Assembly: GCF_029784135.1 (NCBI RefSeq)
Contig: NC_073745.1
Span: 240,652,191-240,716,190 of the forward strand
Length of the DNA stretch: 64,000 nt
Source of the DNA: Toxorhynchites rutilus septentrionalis
Taxonomy: Eukaryota > Arthropoda > Insecta > Diptera > Culicidae
Reading direction: 5' to 3'
The notes under the pieces were generated by a model, which saw only the letters and a program-made list of their open reading frames with translations, was not told the DNA's origin and did not search any database. Made by a program: the position numbers and the translations under genes. Shown here piece after piece: positions 46,330-58,981 of the stretch (its first letter is position 1; each line of letters opens with the position of its first letter).

Positions 46330-48780
46330 TTTACTGAAAATGTTACTGATTACCAATGACAACAACTACATATTGACAAATGTGAACGATTCACTATCCT
46401 GAAACATGTAGTTTCACCAAAAAACATGTCCCCGACATTCATCTGGGCTGAACGAGTTTGAAAAAACTCTGACACTGTCAACACTGTCGAACACATAGAA
46501 AGGAGTCGATCAATATAGTTTGCGCAAAAAAAGCACTCATCGTGTGCATTGATTCCATGTAATTGCATGCTTGGAATTAATTTGTTTGTTGTAAATAAAC
46601 AACAATTATTTGATTTCGCAGTTTTTCAACAATTTCCTCTTGAAGTTATTTCTCAACACCACTGGCCTAGAATTTTTTTTTGCCGAAAAAGAAAAACACG
46701 CGTTAGATCAGATTGCAGGCGTCAAACAGCTGCGGAATTCGTTGAATCGATCATAGCATAATGCTGGGGCCCTGGTTGATTCATCGTGCCGCACGAGGTT
46801 AGCTATTGGAAGCTATTGCACAGAGCGGGCCGAGATCTCAATTGGATTAATTCGTTGCACGCAATTTGGACACAATCATTGCCGTCAGCATTATGGTTAT
46901 TGACATTCCCACATCCCACTACCGCGTTGCTACTGCCGCTGCCCGATTTGGTGCTTATCGTGCGATAATTGTTTTTTTTTTCTTCATAAACGATCGAGAT
47001 AATTGTATGATGCATTCATGGCGCGCCTCGCTTCTCTCGTTTGCCCGTATATGTGACGGGGTTATGTTTGTCTGGTGTGTTTGGGCACTTGCTGTGTTAC
47101 CGCATAGCAAAACGAAACAACAGGTTAGCAGCATACATCTCTCTGGCTGCTCGATATTTTCAATGTGAGTGAGTTGCCCGTTTTGATGTGTCCTTGTGGC
47201 GCGCTCATGGGATCATGCGGTCGGCCGGGTAATGAAAGTAAACATTCGAGCCCCACTGGTCGTATGTCATGCTAGGATTGGTTGAGCCCGCCACCAAAAT
47301 TGATGCTACTGATATGAAACTGGTCAAATAAGTAACATGGGTATCAGAGCTTAATCTTTGGTTACAAAATAGGCGAATGATTAAATCATCCTTGAAGAAA
47401 TCATCGAATGCCGATCGATATTAGTTTAATGAAGACAAATCGGAAGGTATTGTAGTACATGCGAGGGCATTTGTTCTTAATTACCTAAAAAAAAAAGATT
47501 ATGAAATGATCGATCCTGTGGCCAGGTGTCAATGGATAGGGAGTCGTGAATGCACACTCATATGAACAAAGAATTTACCCACAAAAATCACCTATTCTGG
47601 TAGAGACAGTTCTGTAGAATGTGAACTTGGGCAGGGTTCAGGTAATTTTCTAACAAATGGTATTTATTCTTAGTTATATTGAAAACTCTACTGATTAATA
47701 ATGACAACTAGAGTAAAATGAAACCGGTTCACGACTTCCGAATTTTCAACATCTTGGGAGTTCATACATACTATGTGCAAACTGTTCTACAAAGATTATG
47801 GCAGTTTTGATTTCAATGTCATACGTGTTAGGTTTAAGTATTCATTTTCTGATAGACTTTCACTTTCACTTTCTTGATAGTATTTGTTCTGTGACTAGAC
47901 ACTAGACACACTAACTTTAAGGAAAAGTTTAAGACAAATGTGTCTGTATGTTTTTATGACACCTGCTGATAAAAAATATACGAGTTTTGGTACCCACTTG
48001 TGTGGGGTTTCCCTTCAAATGAACAAATAAACAAAGAGGGTGCTTCGTTGGCTCGAAAATACTTCGAGTTGAAATTGATGGTCCAGCTTCAGAAAAAGTT
48101 ATTCATTACCATTGCCATGTCTGGCAGAAACATTCCAAAATTGAATTCTATTCGAGGTAGTTCTTCAGTTGTGCGTTAATGTTGCGTAACGAGGGAATGA
48201 TCACGCACGATAGTGATTGCTAGAGTGCAAAGCGGTGTAGGACTTATATTTGTCGGTATTAAACATTAGTCGGGCTAATGAGCCTTAATAAAAAAAAAAA
48301 CGAAAGGAATAAAAGAACATTAATCATTAATCAAGGGCCACATTGCTCAGACTTAAAACGAATAGTATGTATTTGTTCATCAGAACTCATTAGGAAGGGC
48401 CTCAATCCTCTGCAAAAATGAAAAGTATGAAAACATACATTTCCTGAAAGATAAAGGTTTGTAAAAAGAAAAAAAAATTCATCTTCTCTTGGCAAGAACA
48501 TTCATTCGTTCATTGCACGCATGTGGCATGTGGCAAGCAAATATTGTTATGTAGGTAATATTTGGTACGCTGGGCTTTTTTTTATAAATTTTGAAACAAT
48601 AGAAGAGAATAGAAAAAATGATCGATTTTTTTTTTGTAAATATTAATTCTGTCCAAAGGAACATTTCTGTTTCTGGTAAACAATTGTAAGGCTTTTATTA
48701 TGTGTACAAGAATGAGGCATGAGTATGACGATTTTTTTTATTGAGAAAGGTATTCGTTTGAAACATAAAACTTAATGCAT
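46330..48780. other. No recognised gene
   Basis: The stretch 46700-47260 is GC-richer and overlaps open frames on both strands without motifs. The remainder is AT-rich with no repeat that could be named. Confidence 0.3.
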
Positions 48781-48784
48781 ACTT

Positions 48785-48850
48785 ATTCAAAGTATACTCC
48801 ATCGCAAGCTACAACTTTGGCCTATCTTCCAGGCGATGCACAGTGTGGAA
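48785..48850 (-). pseudogene. Mariner transposase C-terminal remnant
   Basis: On the minus strand a frame ends AKVVACDGVYFE and a stop, the usual last residues of insect mariner transposases (x-V-V-A-x-D-G-x-Y-F-E). Upstream homology fades quickly and no TIR was identified. Confidence 0.5.
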
Positions 48851-51585
48851 TACTGAAATAAAACCAGTCTTATTTCAAGCGAGTTATGTCAATTATTGAT
48901 TTCCGTATAAGATCGGAATCGCTATTCAGGGTCGACGCCATGGACCGGAATAATAGTGGGAGCAATGTTTGCGGAATATAGTGGGTGAGAAAAACCTTCC
49001 CAGTTCACTCTTTCTATAGAATTTTGACAAATCCATGATCATGCGGTCCGGCGTTGCCATTCCGTTCCGTTCCGAGTGATAGTTTCAGACGGTAGGTTGT
49101 GTATCTTAGTACCATTCCATTCTGTGTTCTTTATCATCCAAATAAAAATGTTTGCATCTGAATCGTTTAAGCTACTGATAAACCATGTCTATCGATGGAG
49201 CATATTCCGTTTTTTTTAAATTCAAAGTCAACATAATGCCAACAGAACACTTGAATTTCCCAGGATAGCTGTCTCCATTTTTGATTTGCGTTTTATTGCA
49301 ACAGGGTTATCTCTACAGAAAAAAAGTTTGTTGTCAGTTTTGTGAGTGGTCTCCTGAAAGTTTAACGCCAGAGAGACTGCACGAATCCATTTGTTTACTT
49401 TCGTCACAAGCATCAAAAACCTCAAACCGCGTGACATTTTCAGAAGTGTCCAACAGTTCCTAGTGAATCGGTACTTTGTCTTCCGCACATTGAATAGGTT
49501 CAAGGAATCTGAAAATGTCAGTGTGTGACACAATGGAGGCTGCAGAACGACTGTAAGGACGAAGAACGCGACGAAACGCATAAAACTAGACAAAATCCGG
49601 CAAGATCTGGTCGTAAGCTAAGCGAAGTAGAGCAGATGTTTAGAAGTTTGATGCATAGACTCTTCACAGAAGGCCTTGGACAAAACTGTATAGAGCAATT
49701 CCACACCAAATCAGCCGGCCGATGATCGATGATCGAAACAACCTAAAATCACAATTTTCATTGTCGTATGACCAATATTAATTACAACTGATTTTTTAAA
49801 AGGGCGTATTAAAAATTATTGAAGTTTTTTCCAAAAAAAATCAAAATCTAAAGTCTGATTAAAATATGATGTTTGACAAAGTTGTTGGAAGATCAATAAG
49901 CTATTTAAAAAAAAATTACATTTTAAATGTACTGTTAAAAAAACTTACTCAAAATTTAATTAAATATTAAAACTTTTATATCTCAAAACACCCACCCTTT
50001 CCATTATTTTTTAAAAATATTTTTATTGGAAATGATTTCTAATTTAACAAAATTTGACGAATAGTGGAGCCGCTTCAAACTGACGAAAATTGAGATATAA
50101 ACTTTCGAAAATTTATGAAATTTCAATACTTTGTGAAATCGTAATCATTTAAGAAAAGTAACAAGAAAAATACTGCCCGTGTTTGTATAGGAGACGTAAA
50201 AAAATCACTGTTTGTCCGCATAACAGACGTAGTTCCATACAGCTTTCATACATCGTTCGAAAATCAACAATTATAAGTATTATGTGCTATAAGCGAAATC
50301 TACATTTCAATCACATTCTTTGTAGAGTCCACACATGCCTGTCACGATAGTGTCTTATTAATTAGAGTTTCCTAATAGATGAATATAAGAAACCATTGAA
50401 ACACTGCTCATATAATTACTATTACTAAATTCTGTACACGATGAACAAAAAGAAGCAATTGTGTTTTAAATGTTATAATTACCTTAATTTCTGCATTTGA
50501 ATCAGCAAGTAAATAATGAAACAATCAGATCAGTAGTAAAATTAAAATAATATTGGTTCTTAGCATTATAACTCCTCGGATTCAACATTGAATTAAAAGC
50601 AGCATTTACTCATACCGTCACTCCACCGTCTTTATGCGATCGATCGTGATATCGGTAAATCATGTTGCTAAAACTACCAACATTGCAGATTGCCCTTACA
50701 AATTCAATTAATTGAAAAAACACGAACCTGCTGTTCTTATCATATTCTGGAAAAAGTACTTCATAGACTCGCAACAAATCAAGAGCTCCTATTCCAGACA
50801 TTTCACTAAATTTCTTGCAAACCTTTTTGATTTTATCCGATAACCATTGAAACTACCAACGGATACGTTTTGACAATTATCAGAATTGTAAATACTAACG
50901 CTACAAACAGAGCAACCTGGTGATTACGTCTAGCTATGTTCATTGAAACGGCTGATTGTCTGCATGAATAGACGCAAATGTTTTCCAAATAGAAAAAATA
51001 TGTTATAATCCTCAAAATCACCTAGGCCCGATAATATCCTTCAACTGGACAGATCATTCAATTGGAAATTTGCATGGTTATGCTTGTAGGCCACAAAACA
51101 ACAAAAATTCCCAACACTAATGGTGTTGTCGATTACGTCTCCCTTGCAATCATGGGCAGAATAGGATCTACATGCGATTCAACATGAAAAGCTATACATT
51201 ACGTTTTGTCCTAGAACCGTACTATAATGGATAATGGATTGTTCGTTGATTTTCCATCAACTTTGTCAAGCGTCATATTTTAATCAGACATTTCTTTTAT
51301 TATTTTTTTCCACGTATTAGTCTTGAATGATGAAAATAGTTAAACTTTGTAAGCGATTGACGAATAAACTTTAATTGTGTATAATGCAGTTACTTTTTCT
51401 GCTTTGAATAAAATGTATTAATTATTATTGAAACTCACACTTGTTAATCCGTAGTGGTTTAACCAACTGTCAAATTTGCCTGCCCAATAGGTCACTAATA
51501 CCTGTGCACTCTTCAAGATACTGCTATAGATACTCGAACATAAAAAACTAGGTAAAAAGCAAAGTAAATGAAATAACAGGTATGA
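48851..51585. other. No recognised gene; one dispersed repeat piece
   Basis: CACAATTTTCATTGTCGTAT and ATTAATTACAACTGATTTT at 49750-49800 recur diverged at 61355-61405. An ORF pair around 49228-49725 lacks motifs. Confidence 0.35.
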
Positions 51586-51619
51586 TACTACATGGACTGA
51601 AAAGCCCCGGGATTTTTGG

Positions 51620-51800
51620 TGAAAACAATCGTTTTTGGGAAAAGCAATAAACTTGGTATAGCGAGTTTTCAACATTTTGAATCCCTTTCTGTAGTCGAAA
51701 CGTACGTTCAAAACGAGTCGATGTACTTGTTTTACGATTTCTGGACTCGTAGCCTTTTTGGGCTTCCAGAGCGAGGTGCATCTGCGGCTTTTCAAATTTT
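51620..51800 (-). pseudogene. Mariner transposase remnants joined by deletion
   Basis: A minus-strand frame has YRWISEFK and KKATSPEIVKQVHRLVLN (region before the second helix-turn-helix). It is joined directly to FDYRKGFKMLKTRYTKFIAF, the C-terminal end of a mariner transposase. The whole catalytic core is missing. Confidence 0.7.
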
Positions 51801-52004
51801 AAATTCACTAATCCACCGATAAACTGTTGTTCTCGAAGGAACAGAAGTGGAATATCATTTCGTCAACTACTGTATTGATTGTTCAGGAGTTTTTCCCATA
51901 AAAAAATATTTGATCAAAATTTCTATACAAATGCTCAGGTAGTGACACCTAAACAACAGTGGTTTGTGACCAAATAAACAAAATGTCATGAAACTTCACA
52001 CATA

Positions 52005-52957
52005 AAGGGCGAACACGAAATTATTGCGACACATTCAACAGGGCATAACTTTATTACTATTGGGTAAAAATCAACCAAATTTTGCACACTTTCTCATTGA
52101 TGTGTATTGTCTACATGCTGTCAAACTCGAAGTCGTGTTTTTCGATTCAACGAAAATGGAGGTGAACCAACGCGAGTCGAGAGAACAAATTCTTTCCAAA
52201 CACCTGGAATTTCCTGACCTGTCGCACCGGCAGTTGGGAAAAATGTTGAACATTCACCATTCAACCGTCTCCAGAGTGTTGAAGCGATTCCAGGAGCGGT
52301 TGACGTTGGACCACGGCAAAGGAGCTGGAAGAAAACCGGGACCGGAGAACAAAAAGACGGAGGGAAAGGTGAAGCAAATATCTCGTTTGGCAGGTCATCT
52401 GCTCTTGCGGACTGAGGAGTGAGCCTTTCGTGACAAAGGGCACAGTAAATGGCGAGATCAACAAATCTGAGTGCCTCGAGAAGCGCCTTTTGCCGTTCTT
52501 GCAGCAGCACGACGAAGTTCCGCTATTTTGGCCAGATTTGGCATCATGCCACTATTCTAAAAGTGTCTTGGAGTGGTATGAGGCCAATTTTGTTCATTTT
52601 GTTCCAAAGGACATGAACCCGCCAAACTGTCCGGAGCGCCCGGTGGAGCAGTACTGGGCAATAATGAAGCGGGAACTTCGGAAGAGCAAGAAGACAGTCA
52701 AAGACGAGAAGGACATGTTAAAACAATGGAAAAAGAACTGAGAAACTGGTACCGGATGACACTGTAAAGACTTTGATGGAGGGCATCAATTGAAAATGCG
52801 TTCAATTTTACACTCAAGGGTCCATCGATTAACTTTTCTTTTGATTTTTGAAGTAAATATATGTATAAAACTACCCTTAAATTTTGGTTTGATTCTAAAC
52901 ATTATAAGAAAATTGGCATGACATTTTCGGTGTCGCAATAATTTCGTGTTCGCCCTT
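52005..52957 (+). mobile_element. DD37E-type element, copy 3, with perfect TIRs
   Basis: The element is 953 bases with TA on both sides (52003-52004, 52958-52959). Its inverted ends are identical over 28 bases (AAGGGCGAACACGAAATTAT then TGCGACAC; 52005-52032 and 52930-52957). Perfect ends and a nearly open transposase make it the youngest-looking DNA transposon here. It is inserted inside a mariner derivative. Confidence 0.92.
52157..52799 (+). pseudogene. DD37E transposase lacking the first catalytic Asp
   Basis: The ATG at 52157 opens MEVNQRESREQIL. A helix-turn-helix follows (HRQLGKMLNIHHSTVSRVLK). A deletion then removes the M-D-D-E-T-Y block. After a shift, VWQVICSCGLRSEPFVTKGT continues into LEKRLLPFLQQHDEVPLFWP, then DLASCHYSKSVLEWYEA (second Asp) and NPPNCPERPVEQYWAIMK (Glu). 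One residue is missing in P-E-(L)-R-P, so the Asp-to-Glu spacing is 36 and not 37. With the first Asp gone it cannot cut DNA, although TIRs are intact. Confidence 0.88.
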
Positions 52958-53055
52958 TAAGCTATTGACAGATGAACCTCGAAATGAACAATTTTCTTTT
53001 TTTTAGTGGCACCATCTGTTGAAAAATCTCGGGACTTTTCAGCACATGTAGTATA

Positions 53056-53950
53056 AATTCCGCATCAGACATGCTTTTCGTATAAACTCATTCCATGAGG
53101 TTATGTACCATCGAATAAAATTTCAAATCTGCTTTAGGAGAAAATTGAAAACTTTTTTTGAATACAACAGCTAAAACTTGAATAAAAAACTTTATTTGAA
53201 TAATTTGAATGAAATTGTATCATAAATTCTTTGAAACTAATTTGATGTTTATGCACCAACCTTTGAGAGTGACGAGTTTGAAAAATTACATAATCATATT
53301 TAAAATATTTTTGGTTATCACTATTTTTTTGTTTCTTGGGAAAGTGCAGAGATTCTTAACCAAACTTCACTGTCTACAGAGGAGTATCAACTGCCTCAAG
53401 AAGTTGTCGCGTCACGCAAAGTATACGATCCATTCCAACGTGACAACATTTTGACTCAATACAAATACTTTTTTTACATTTTCATGTATAAATCACACAA
53501 AATTGTACGATGTTAGAGTAAAATCGAGAAACTTTCCTACAAGAATCATCAGTTGGAGAATATTTTATAGTTGGATTGGCTTGTTGTCAGTCAAATACTT
53601 TTGTGAAGTCACAATGACATCTGATAATAGTATTGAATAAAAACAAAATATGGAAAACCGATAAGATTTGGGGATTGGTTGCAGGTGTCTTACCAGCGGA
53701 AGTCGAATATCGTATTTCGATGTCATTATAAAATCGAAGTCACCATTCCGGTTCGGTAAAAACGGATCTAAGAAACCGGAATTGCATGAACTCCCACAAT
53801 ACGATCGCAAATGGCAGCGTTGGCATATATCCATGGGTACACGAAGAAGAAAGAAAAAAGAGAATAAAGTTTGAACAAGGCTTGTGCAAGCAATTGATGG
53901 CAAGCAACACGATGTAACAACTGGGTTTAGGACCCCCCCCCCGACTTTTC
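53056..53950. other. No recognised gene
   Basis: AT-rich DNA. The open frames at 53565-53984 and 53668-53874 show no motif. A run of Cs lies at about 53932-53941. Confidence 0.3.
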
Positions 53951-53954
53951 CCAA

Positions 53955-54250
53955 ATAAATGTTTACGGATGATACCAAGTTCAAGGTTTTTAGATTGAAC
54001 GGAGAGGTTTTTGTGTGCGAAGTTCAAATGAAAAAACTGAAACAGAAGGTTCTTCGAGCAACCGTCATGATGGTTTGGAGTTGTGTATCTGTTGCTGGTG
54101 TTGGAAACTTGTGTATTGTATACTTGTATGTATACTACGTTTATTTGGATTTTCTGAAGAAATATGTGAAGCCCTTTTCAAAATTGGGGATATCCAAATC
54201 CGGGCTCGGCATAGTCATATTGCGATCGCACAAAAATGCATGGGAAATCT
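53955..54250 (+). pseudogene. Tc1-like transposase fragment around the first Asp
   Basis: The frame reads MFTDDTKFKVFRLNGEV (Tc1 F-T-D-E-S-K-F-x-x-F), then LRATVMMVWSCVSVAGVGNL (x-V-M-V-W-G-C-x-S-x-x-G-V-G) and YVYLDFLKKYVKPFSKLGIS. Order and spacing match Tc1 transposases between first and second Asp. It continues no further. Confidence 0.75.
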
Positions 54251-54289
54251 CGTGCGATTTTTCGTGGTATTTGAAAAAAAATAAGTCAT

Positions 54290-55300
54290 CATTTTTTTTT
54301 CTATCATTGAAATGTATTTAATAGCTCTACATAGAGACTGTGTCAGCCAATTTTCCAATCTCTTGTTTTGTTGTGTTTGTTTTAAGGTGTCAGTAGGAGC
54401 TCATTGAAAGGAGTAAAGAGTTGATTTTATGATCTGCGAAAGTGAGTAGGATGCTTATTCAAGTGAAAAAAGAAAATCGAATGTTGATAAAAAAAACAAA
54501 ACAAAAACCAAAAAAAACATAGGATTTGGGTTATTTGCTTAAGGATTTTTTTTTCATGCGGTCCCTATCCACCGCATAAATAGTTTTTTTTTCAAATTGT
54601 GTAGCGAACAAATTTTTTTATGCGATATTTTTTTGTGCAGTCCCTATCCCTCGCACAAAAACAGGTTTACCTCTACTACAGGTGAGCTAGATATTTTTGT
54701 ATCACACACGAAGATTCCTTACATGTACGAAATAGCGTGCAGTGTTGTGTTCAGAACCACTAACAAATTAGTGAATTCATATTAGTTGATATTAACCCGT
54801 TTTTTTTTCACATAATTGAACTCGGAGACGAAGACAACTAAAATTTTGTTTAGAGTTCCTCCCAAACTGCACGCTATTTATTAATACTAATTCGAGGACC
54901 TTTATAGCATACCTGATAACTGTCTAAGTTCGTTGGTTTGAATTCACGATGGGAAGACAATAAACCGTCCATTAATGGTGTAACTACTTTTTCGCATCAG
55001 AACCAAGTTCTCGTTTCACTTTATATGAACGTAAACATAAAATTGTGTACGCGAGTAACAAGATTCATGCCAGGAGTAGAAGTGTTTAGTGAAGTCAAGT
55101 TGAATAAAGAGGAAGATTTGTATTCATTAGTCACGTCAATTAGAATAAATATTGACTAAAATGATTCTTCAGTCATCCTCGCACTCAACACTCGTCAATT
55201 CATTCCCAGTTAATTCAAATCATGTTTACGGCGAATGCCGAGGTGGTCATAGTCGAAGCGAAGCTACTGAGAGGACAGTCGATTTTTATTTTTCATTTTC
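54290..55300. other. No recognised gene; dispersed word copy 2
   Basis: CCTCGCACAAAAACAGGTTT near 54648 repeats the word at 24660 with its flank. The remaining DNA is AT-rich with short frames lacking motifs. Confidence 0.35.
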
Positions 55301-55385
55301 GAAGATTTCGGGCCCTGTCCAAAATATTCAACTTCTATCAGGATAATGACCCCAAGCACCCATCACAAGACTAGCCGCATGGGTG
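55300..55385 (+). pseudogene. Tc1-like transposase fragment around the second Asp
   Basis: The word QDNDPKHPSQ, a Tc1 hallmark (Q-D-N-D-P-K-H-x-S), is followed after a shift by a Trp-containing stretch (RMGAAEAL). It could be the displaced continuation of the fragment at 53955-54250, which has the same orientation, with about 1 kb in between. Confidence 0.55.
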
Positions 55386-56682
55386 CTGCAGAAGCATTGA
55401 GACTTTGTGGCGCCCGTTGATAAACTCAGAAAGCATGCAAATAGGTAAATAAGAAGCCACTGAAGACTGCATTGGAACTCGAAAGGAAGAACATAGCGAG
55501 TTCATACACCGAAAAACCCGTTCGATTCATGCTCACCGAGGTTTTGAGCAACGAAGGATTACCGATTCGATTATGATCTCAAATTTCGGGGTTCAAAAGC
55601 TATCTATTTTATAACCAACTGTTTGATTACTCAACTCTGGGCGAGTTTCTCTGTGAGATGTTTCATAGCTTGTTATTGTTTTGCTACGGATTTTCCATTT
55701 TTGTAGTCTGAAGAGAAATAGGAACCATTTGAGGAAGTAGGCAAATTAATTATACAATACTAGCTGACCCGGCAAACGTTGTTCTGCCATATACATTATT
55801 TCTAGTGGATATTTTTGTTTAATAAAAAAATAATTTATGTTTTGTAAGCGTGTCAGGATGTGTTAACGATCTATGCATAATAGATCTAAGAACTAATGAT
55901 AGATATAATTTTTGTTGATTCCACTCGAATTAAATTTTTCACTTTACAGAAATGGAACACGAAGCTCAATGTTGTCTGTCGAATTGCATGGCAAGGTTGC
56001 CACGTTTGCACAACTTGATTGGACAAGAGTTGAGCGGATTACAGAATGCATCGGTCGGATTTGAGGATACGGGTGAGCAGTAGATCAGTAGGCATATTTG
56101 GAATTTCCGAGGAAAACTATTTCCTCGGGCGTATTTTGTTGACCAACCAAACTAAAAAATAATGAATTGAATCGCTTCCGCCATTCAACCGAATACATCC
56201 AGCAAAGTGTGGGGTCGAAGACGTGTAATGTTTTAATGAAGCTCATTAAGAAATTCATTATACGTTTGAGCACACGTGCTGTAATATCATGATAATTCAT
56301 TACATTTTGACCAGGCAATAGCAAAGGCTGTGTCGGCTTTGTTCACGATAGCGTCTCGCAAGTGAATGTATTCTTCCTCACACAGCTTTTGTTGACCGTG
56401 TCGTAGGAATCGCATTCATTCGCTCTCTACCTTCGCGTACATGTCGATCATGAATTGTTGGCACAGATAACGACTTCTATGAATGGCGTTGTCCTGACCA
56501 TGTCGTTTCATTAAAAAAAAGCATGGAGCGCACCTTCTGGTTTGTTTCGCCTTCTCTAACTGTCGTTCATAAATTTAAAGCATGCATTTCAAAATGAGAA
56601 ATAATGTTAATAATGAATGAAGTACCTGTGGCAGAGTCTCGTTGTTTGATGTTTTTGCAATATTTGTCCCTTCAGTACGGCT

Positions 56683-56860
56683 GGGGGGGTTTTAGCCGAA
56701 AATCCCTTCTGACTTGCACTATAGTCACACTTATTCTAGAGTACAACTGTATTCAAGCATCGCAACTAAGTATAAATAAAAATGACGCAAGCATTACTAC
56801 GTTGAGAATGCGAACTTTAGGAACGTTAGTGCCATTGAAGAAGAACGTGAAGAGAGTCGT
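56683..56860 (+). mobile_element. Family-A SINE fragment, nested
   Basis: TCTGACTTGCACTATAGTCA, then TATTCTAGAGTACAACTGTA, then TAAATAAAAATGACGCAAGC and AACGTTAGTGCCATTGAAGA follow the SINE body at 13735-13915. The tRNA-like head is reduced to a G-run and the tail is GAAGAACG. It is younger-looking than the copy at 45440. Confidence 0.75.
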
Positions 56861-57350
56861 ATCAACGTATCTTTGAATCACAATTTCTCGCGCCATTGCG
56901 CACTCTGGTGATGCGCCTGGCTTTAGACGAATTGTGGTTCCTTGCACATGTGTGATGAAAGTTCGATGAAGCGGATGTAGCGCCACCTATCATTCAAGAA
57001 TGTAAATAAATTCGTTCTGTTTGAAAAACGAACGACGGTTAAATTTTTGAATATTGTTTATAGAAACATACTCAAATTGCGATTAAAAATGGGGGATGTA
57101 GGTTAAAATTTGAAGTTATTAAGTTTTAAGTTATGGCTTGAGCCAAATTTGAGAAAAAAAAATATTCAGAAAAAAATTCTATTTCTGCGTAAGACCACCC
57201 TAACATATATTAAATATATGTTAATCGGTATCCTAGCGGTATCGTATGTAGATTACGACCTATTCTAATGGCTACCAAGTTTTTTGTGAATAATTTCATC
57301 AAAATCGGTTGAACCGTTGAGGAGTTCGAACACGAACATCGTGACACGAA

Positions 57351-57353
<3 letters not shown>

Positions 57354-57420
<67 letters not shown>
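57354..57420. repeat. (AT)n microsatellite, about 33 units
   Basis: A pure AT dinucleotide run at the 3' end of the CTAGCTGACCCGGC element; probably its expanded tail. Confidence 0.98.
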
Positions 57421-57423
<3 letters not shown>

Positions 57424-57424
57424 T

Positions 57425-58981
57425 AGGCATAGTCAGTTTTTCGAATTTTTCTAATCATTTCAAATATTTTCCAAAGAAATATATCATTGTAATTTGAGTG
57501 AAGATAAACTCGCTAAATATATGGATGGCGTAGATCTGATCAGTCGTTCTCCCGTGATGATATTTTACACGTACGTGGGAAAATCTCTCTTTTATATATA
57601 AAGATAACTAACAGTGTTCGGTTACCTTTTGACAGTTTGGAACATTGGAAAAAAAATCTATCGGTGGACGATTTTGAGTGTACATGCATTTACGCAATGC
57701 TTCATTGTGTCTATTTGATAATGTTTTCATGTTTGTGGAATGACCGATTTGTTTTGTTTTCTTTCATCTCGCTTGCTGGTTCTGTTTGAGCTTACGAAGG
57801 ATAATCCTCATATTGCTAATATGATTTTTCGATTCTAACACTTTACACTTCGTATTTTCTCTGTGGCCGATACCGTCAAATAATTATAATGATATGATAG
57901 ATCATATCACGAAAAGTTGTAAATAAAAAAGAAGTTAGACATTTTACACATTTCGACGTTTTAGTTTCGAAATTGAAACTAACATCATTCAAAGTGTAAG
58001 TAAACACAGAAAAGGTGCATTTGTATAAACACTACACCTGATAAATGCGTTGTTGCACAGGGAAAAACAGGTGTGTTCCATCAACTCCACTCGGTTTGGT
58101 TTTTCTCTTTCAGCGCTCATTTTCACACTCTTGGAGAATGTATCGTTTCCCCCTCCTGGGGTCAACATAGATTCCCTTGGGCAAACGGATCCGTCGTGAC
58201 TTAGATCACGCTGGATCGGTGTGTGTGTGTGTGTGTGTGTGTGTGGGCAACTCTCTGGATGAGTGACCGAAATTCGCCGTTGGCTCGGAATTTCGCCCGC
58301 TCACGGAAAATGCCATGCCGGTGACACATTTTCTCGTAAAAGAGCAGATGTGTTTCGAGCGGAGTGATTTCGAATCTTCCGATTCTTTTCGCGGGGAAAT
58401 TGTTGGGATGTTTTTCGGGTAGAAAGAAAACGGAAAACTGCGGACTGGTGGGACGCTTAGTCGGCAGCGAAAAAAAACCGTTGAGGCAATTTTTCTGCTC
58501 ACTTCGTGAGCGGTGAAAAATCACAGCGCTTGGGAACTAAAAATAGCGCCCAGCATAACACATATTTTTAGTGACAGAAAGGCCTGCGGCTTGTGCCGTG
58601 ATTGTAGCGGCAGCTCTGGCGTGACTCGCTCATTTCCTGCTGCCGTGAGGGTAGCTAGCACTTCACTCAACACTTCGCGATATGTAATATTCTTTGCAGC
58701 ATCCCATTGGAATGCTGAAGAAAGTCACTGTCACATTTGCTCCAGATCGGTACACTTATGAGTCACACACGCTCACACTAGGTTTTTCACAGTCCAGTCC
58801 TTTTTTCACGCCAGTTGTTACGTCAAGCGCGAGTGTGCGCGCAAGATCACGAATGCCAACCCACCCACGCACGTTTTCTCGAAGGCGCGCAATGGCGAAA
58901 GTTATATAAGAGGATATTTTTTCGCACAAATACTTATGAGAAGCTTGAAAAACTCGAACAATTCTCGGTTCCTGAACTGAC
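57425..58981. other. Start of the long intron after the Sallimus-like exon
   Basis: On the minus strand this follows the presumed exon-1 donor. The stretch 58080-58910 is GC-richer with few repeats, apart from (GT)n at about 58219-58244. No TE was recognised. First introns of muscle genes often carry enhancers, so this is a candidate (inference). Confidence 0.35.
58219..58244. repeat. (GT)n microsatellite
   Basis: A pure GT run of about 13 units. Confidence 0.97.

Larger units (their letters stand above)
51586..53053 (-). mobile_element. Mariner deletion derivative hosting a DD37E element
   Basis: The left end TACTACATGGACTGAAAAGC matches the inverted right end TACTACATGTGCTGAAAAGT, and GGGATTTTT/GAGATTTTT follow. 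Minus-strand transposase remnants lie near the left end. Without the nested DD37E element the mariner would be only about 515 bases. It is a non-autonomous derivative. Confidence 0.8.
55759..57424 (+). mobile_element. CTAGCTGACCCGGC-family element, 1.7 kb, copy 2
   Basis: The start ACTAGCTGACCCGGCAAACG is followed by TTGTTCTGCCATATA. The end has CATCAAAATCGGTTGAACCG, then ATCGTGACACGAAATTTATA and an (AT)n run to ATAGAT. These two ends are the paired termini of a family dispersed in insects, also present at 14212. The interior has no recognised protein and contains a nested SINE fragment. Class is uncertain. Confidence 0.6.

Noticed and set aside
52121..52510. 129-codon minus-strand gene
   Set aside because: Shadow of the plus-strand DD37E transposase.
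53955..55385. One single Tc1 gene spanning both fragments
   Set aside because: Order fits, but about 1 kb of unrelated DNA lies between and no TIRs were found; kept as two separate relics.
58201..58524. 107-codon minus-strand gene near the Sallimus-like exon
   Set aside because: Ends in a His/Thr run made by the GT microsatellite; no motif and no splice sites that fit the exon.
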